Positions 6,468 to 8,937 of a stretch of DNA of 8,937 nt are shown piece after piece (position 1 is the first letter of the stretch; every line of letters begins with the position of its first letter). The position numbers and the translations under genes were made by a program. This DNA is from an uncultured Actinomycetes bacterium. GTDB lineage: Bacteria > Actinomycetota > Actinomycetes > Nanopelagicales > Nanopelagicaceae. The DNA is taken from contig CAITKS010000045.1 in the NCBI GenBank assembly GCA_903893085.1, positions 1-8,937 on the forward strand, in the 5' to 3' direction. The notes under the pieces are model-generated. The model had not been told where the DNA came from, did no database searches, and worked only from the letters and a program-made list of their open reading frames with translations.

Positions 6468-8554
6468 ACCAACGCGCTCGATTAAGTCTTTTGGTAGTTC
6501 AGATACTTATCTTCTCGCTCTTAGCTGGATTACTTGGGAGACTTTTCTATTTGCAAGTTGCTGCCGGTCCTAAATATCGTGATGCCGCACTTTCAATTCA
6601 AAGCCGTGATGTTGTAACTCCTGCAACCCGTGGATTAATTGTTGATTCATCAGGTGTTCCACTTGCACTCAATAGAGTTGGAATCGCAGTAACCGTTGAT
6701 CGCACCAAAATAGATCGCCAACCTGATAAAGGTGTTGCGGTGATTAGAAGTTTGGCTAAGTTGTTAAATCTTCAGTACAGCGATATTTATCAGCGCACTC
6801 GACTATGCGGCGAACTTCCTAAAGGTTCGCGAGCTGGATGCTGGACAGGTTCACGTTTTCAACCAATTCCAATTACAAAAGAAGCCGATCCCGAGATCGC
6901 ACTTCGCATCGTTGAGCGATCTGATCAATATCCAGGAGTGTCCGCTACTCCCGTTTCAATCCGAAACTATCCAGGTAATGCGGGTGTAAATGGAGCGCAC
7001 CTACTTGGTTATGTAGGTCCGTTAACGGATGCGGATTTATCTGGAGCAAATGGACGTAGTTATTTCCGATCTGAAACGATTGGAAAAGCAGGATTGGAAA
7101 TTCAGTATGACGAATATTTGCGGGGGACTCCTGGAATTAAGACAGTTATCGTAGATCGCAAAGAAGCGGTAACCAGTACAAGTCAAAACTCAAAACCAAT
7201 TGGTGGAAACCATTTAGTGACAAGTATTGATGCACGCGTGCAAGCGTCTGCTGAAAGTGCACTGGCGGATGCGGTCCGACGAGCACGCGCATCGGGTTAC
7301 CGATCCGATGGCGGAGCTGCAGTAGTTATGGATATAAAGAATGGTCAGATTTTGGCGTTAGCCTCCTATCCAACTTATGATCCAAATGCTTTCGAACGTG
7401 GTTTAACTGTTGCGGAGGCGGAAAATCTCTACAGCGAAGCTGCCGGTGTTCCCGCCCTTTCGCGCGCACTTCAAGGATTGTTTGCACCTGCTTCTACATT
7501 TAAATCTGTCTCCGTTGTCGCGGCGGCCAATGCGGGCTATGACTTAAACGCATCTTATGACTGTCCATCTCAGGTAGAAGTTGGAAATCGCGCATTTCAA
7601 AACTTTGAAAGCAAAGCACAAGGTCGAATATCTTTAAAGAAAGCTATTGCTATATCTTGCGACACAATTTGGTATCGCATCGCTTTCGATGAATGGTTGC
7701 GCGACGGCGGACTAAAGCCAAAAGCAAGCGCCAATGATTATTTCTACAACGCTGCAAAAGGTTTTCAGGTAGGCAAGAAAACTGGAATTGATTTGCCATC
7801 AGAATCATCTGGTCGATTAGCCGATCGCGAGTGGCGTAAATCTTGGTATGAGCAGAATAAAGATTTCTACTGCAACTATAAGAAGCGGGCACCAAAGAGC
7901 CAACAAACAGCTTTCTTGGTACAACTTGCGTATGAAAACTGTTTAGATGGTGACAAAATCCGTGCAGGAGATGCGGTTAACTTCTCAATTGGGCAAGGCG
8001 ACACAGTAATTACCCCACTTAAGTTGGCTCAAATGTATGGTGCTATTGGAAATGGTGGAACCATTTGGAAGCCAACAGTTGCTAAAGCAATAGTCAAAAC
8101 TGATGGAACGGTAATTAAGCAATTTTCTCCTGAAAAGTTAGGCGAAATCCCCGCGAGTAAAGAGACCATTAAATTCCTCAAAGGCGCATTACGTGAAGTG
8201 GTTGTTGGCGGAACGGGCACCGGCGTCTTCAGTGGATTTCCGATTGCAATAAGTGGAAAGACCGGAACTGCCCAAGTATTTGGTAAAAATCCTAACGGCA
8301 CTCAGAAATCAGATACTTCTTGGTTTGCTTCATATGGCCCAAGTGAAAAACCACGATTTGCTGTAGTCATGATGGTTAGCCAAGGTGGCTTCGGTGCATC
8401 GACTTCTGGAATCGGAGTGCGAAAGATTTACGAAACGCTTATGGGTGTGCAAGGTTCTAAGGTTGTTTCTGCCAAGATCATATTCCCAAGTGGAGTTCCA
8501 CCAGTTGGCTTGCCGAAGATTTCACCTGCTACGAAGGTAAAGGAAGCAAAATGA
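6464..8554 (+). CDS. mrdA: Penicillin-binding protein 2, elongation transpeptidase (class B)
   Basis: Class B PBP that cross-links new peptidoglycan during elongation, acting outside the membrane with RodA and MreC. With the start at 6464 it has 696 residues: one N-terminal anchor (about 8-30), a pedestal/dimerisation domain with TPATRGLIVDSSGVPLA (52-68), and the transpeptidase domain (about 282-665). Active-site motifs: ASTFK with Ser344 and Lys347, SCD (398-400) in the SxN position, and KTGT (599-602). SxD in place of SxN is, as I recall, usual for PBP2. GQGDTVITPLKLA (511-523) is also typical. Two regions look longer than in E. coli PBP2: one with Cys115/Cys126, and about 30 extra residues between REW (455-457) and SIGQG (508-512) holding Cys470 and Cys493. 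It overlaps mreD and rodA by 4 bases each (ATGA), so translation is probably coupled. Confidence 0.96.
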   Translation: MNQRARLSLLVVQILIFSLLAGLLGRLFYLQVAAGPKYRDAALSIQSRDVVTPATRGLIVDSSGVPLALNRVGIAVTVDRTKIDRQPDKGVAVIRSLAKLLNLQYSDIYQRTRLCGELPKGSRAGCWTGSRFQPIPITKEADPEIALRIVERSDQYPGVSATPVSIRNYPGNAGVNGAHLLGYVGPLTDADLSGANGRSYFRSETIGKAGLEIQYDEYLRGTPGIKTVIVDRKEAVTSTSQNSKPIGGNHLVTSIDARVQASAESALADAVRRARASGYRSDGGAAVVMDIKNGQILALASYPTYDPNAFERGLTVAEAENLYSEAAGVPALSRALQGLFAPASTFKSVSVVAAANAGYDLNASYDCPSQVEVGNRAFQNFESKAQGRISLKKAIAISCDTIWYRIAFDEWLRDGGLKPKASANDYFYNAAKGFQVGKKTGIDLPSESSGRLADREWRKSWYEQNKDFYCNYKKRAPKSQQTAFLVQLAYENCLDGDKIRAGDAVNFSIGQGDTVITPLKLAQMYGAIGNGGTIWKPTVAKAIVKTDGTVIKQFSPEKLGEIPASKETIKFLKGALREVVVGGTGTGVFSGFPIAISGKTGTAQVFGKNPNGTQKSDTSWFASYGPSEKPRFAVVMMVSQGGFGASTSGIGVRKIYETLMGVQGSKVVSAKIIFPSGVPPVGLPKISPATKVKEAK
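8541..8546 (+). promoter_or_regulatory. Ribosome binding site of rodA
   Basis: AGGAAG lies in the last codons of mrdA; AGGA ends 6 bases before ATG 8551. With the ATGA overlap it supports coupled translation of PBP2 and its glycosyltransferase partner. Confidence 0.7.
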
Positions 8555-8937
8555 GTTTATCTTCGCAGCGCATTAATTACCGAAGAAGTTCTCGGCGCTC
8601 TGCCTTTGCTGGATTTGATCCAATTCTTACGATCGCTGTTGCGCTATTGCTCATAACTGGAACCCTCTTGGTCTATGCGGCAACGCGCAATTGGTATGCC
8701 GCTAACGGTTTAGATCCAGAGTATTACTTAAAACGACATGTAATTAATATTGCGATCGGATCACTTCTTGCGTGGGGAACAACGGTTGTTGATTACCGAC
8801 TTATCCGCGCCTATACGCCAATATTTTGGATTATTGGTGTGCTTGGGCTTGGCGCGGTTTTGATTCCTGGACTTGGTGATGAAGTAAATGGTGCTAAAGC
8901 TTGGATCAATTTGCCTGGTGGATTTCAGGTGCAACCA
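8551..8937 (+). CDS. rodA: RodA/FtsW-family SEDS glycosyltransferase, N-terminal part (3' end outside window)
   Basis: SEDS-family polymerase that extends glycan strands from lipid II during cell elongation, paired with PBP2. Only 129 residues are visible and the frame is open to the last base. They show a basic cytoplasmic N-terminus (RRSSRR, 11-16), GFDPILTIAVALLLITGTLLVYA with the first membrane helix (about 25-44), a second helix (about 63-80), a third (about 89-106), and then the conserved extracellular stretch EVNGAKAWINLPGGFQVQP, the start of the SEDS N-G-x-x-x-W-I / F-x-x-Q-P-S-E signature. The catalytic Asp of the large later loop lies beyond the window. Start ATG overlaps the mrdA stop by 4 bases and has AGGA 6 bases upstream. 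RodA is preferred to FtsW because of its place directly after mrdA in the mre operon. Confidence 0.93.
   Translation, partial: MSLSSQRINYRRSSRRSAFAGFDPILTIAVALLLITGTLLVYAATRNWYAANGLDPEYYLKRHVINIAIGSLLAWGTTVVDYRLIRAYTPIFWIIGVLGLGAVLIPGLGDEVNGAKAWINLPGGFQVQP

Noticed and set aside
7655..7663. SCD instead of SxN in PBP2 as a loss of a catalytic motif
   Set aside because: SxD at this position is, as far as I recall, typical of the PBP2 family; STFK and KTGT are intact, so the enzyme looks active.
1..8937. A novel defence, mobile or biosynthetic system
   Set aside because: All nine genes are recognisable core or conserved-hypothetical genes in a known actinobacterial order. I saw no integrase, transposase, direct-repeat array or compositional break.

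Overview
This window is a contiguous piece of core bacterial chromosome. It holds nine co-directional (+) genes with almost no space between them: valS (3' part), folC, a DUF4233 membrane protein gene, ndk, mreB, mreC, mreD, mrdA (PBP2) and rodA (5' part). The longest gap is about 29 bases, and several junctions overlap by 1 or 4 bases.

The organism is very probably an actinobacterium. The order valS-folC-DUF4233-ndk-mreBCD-PBP2-rodA is the one I know from Streptomyces. The MreB, DUF4233 and PBP2 proteins read as actinobacterial, including extra cysteine-bearing loops in PBP2. Base composition is unusually low for that phylum (mid-40s % G+C by eye, A/T-rich third positions) and intergenic DNA is minimal. 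Both fit a small-genome freshwater planktonic lineage of the acI / Nanopelagicales type (Planktophila or Nanopelagicus relatives). That lineage assignment is inference.

Layout: bases 1-3951 are housekeeping genes. They cover valyl-tRNA charging, folate polyglutamylation, a small four-helix membrane protein of unknown function, and nucleoside diphosphate kinase. Bases 3981-8937 are the cell-elongation (rod) operon. MreB forms cytoskeletal filaments under the membrane, MreC and MreD link them to the wall machinery, PBP2 is the transpeptidase, and RodA is the SEDS glycosyltransferase that polymerises glycan strands with PBP2. A strong Shine-Dalgarno sequence precedes mreB. The later genes are joined by stop/start contacts or ATGA overlaps, so they are probably translated in a coupled way from one message.

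I found no mobile element, CRISPR array, RNA gene, rho-independent terminator or defence module, and no sign of a new multi-gene system. The points worth a second look are small: possible leaderless starts of folC and ndk, a hairpin over the ndk start region, a perfect 9-bp-arm palindrome inside mreC, a four-residue insertion beside the Ndk catalytic histidine, cysteine-bearing insertions in PBP2, and the uncharacterised DUF4233 protein.
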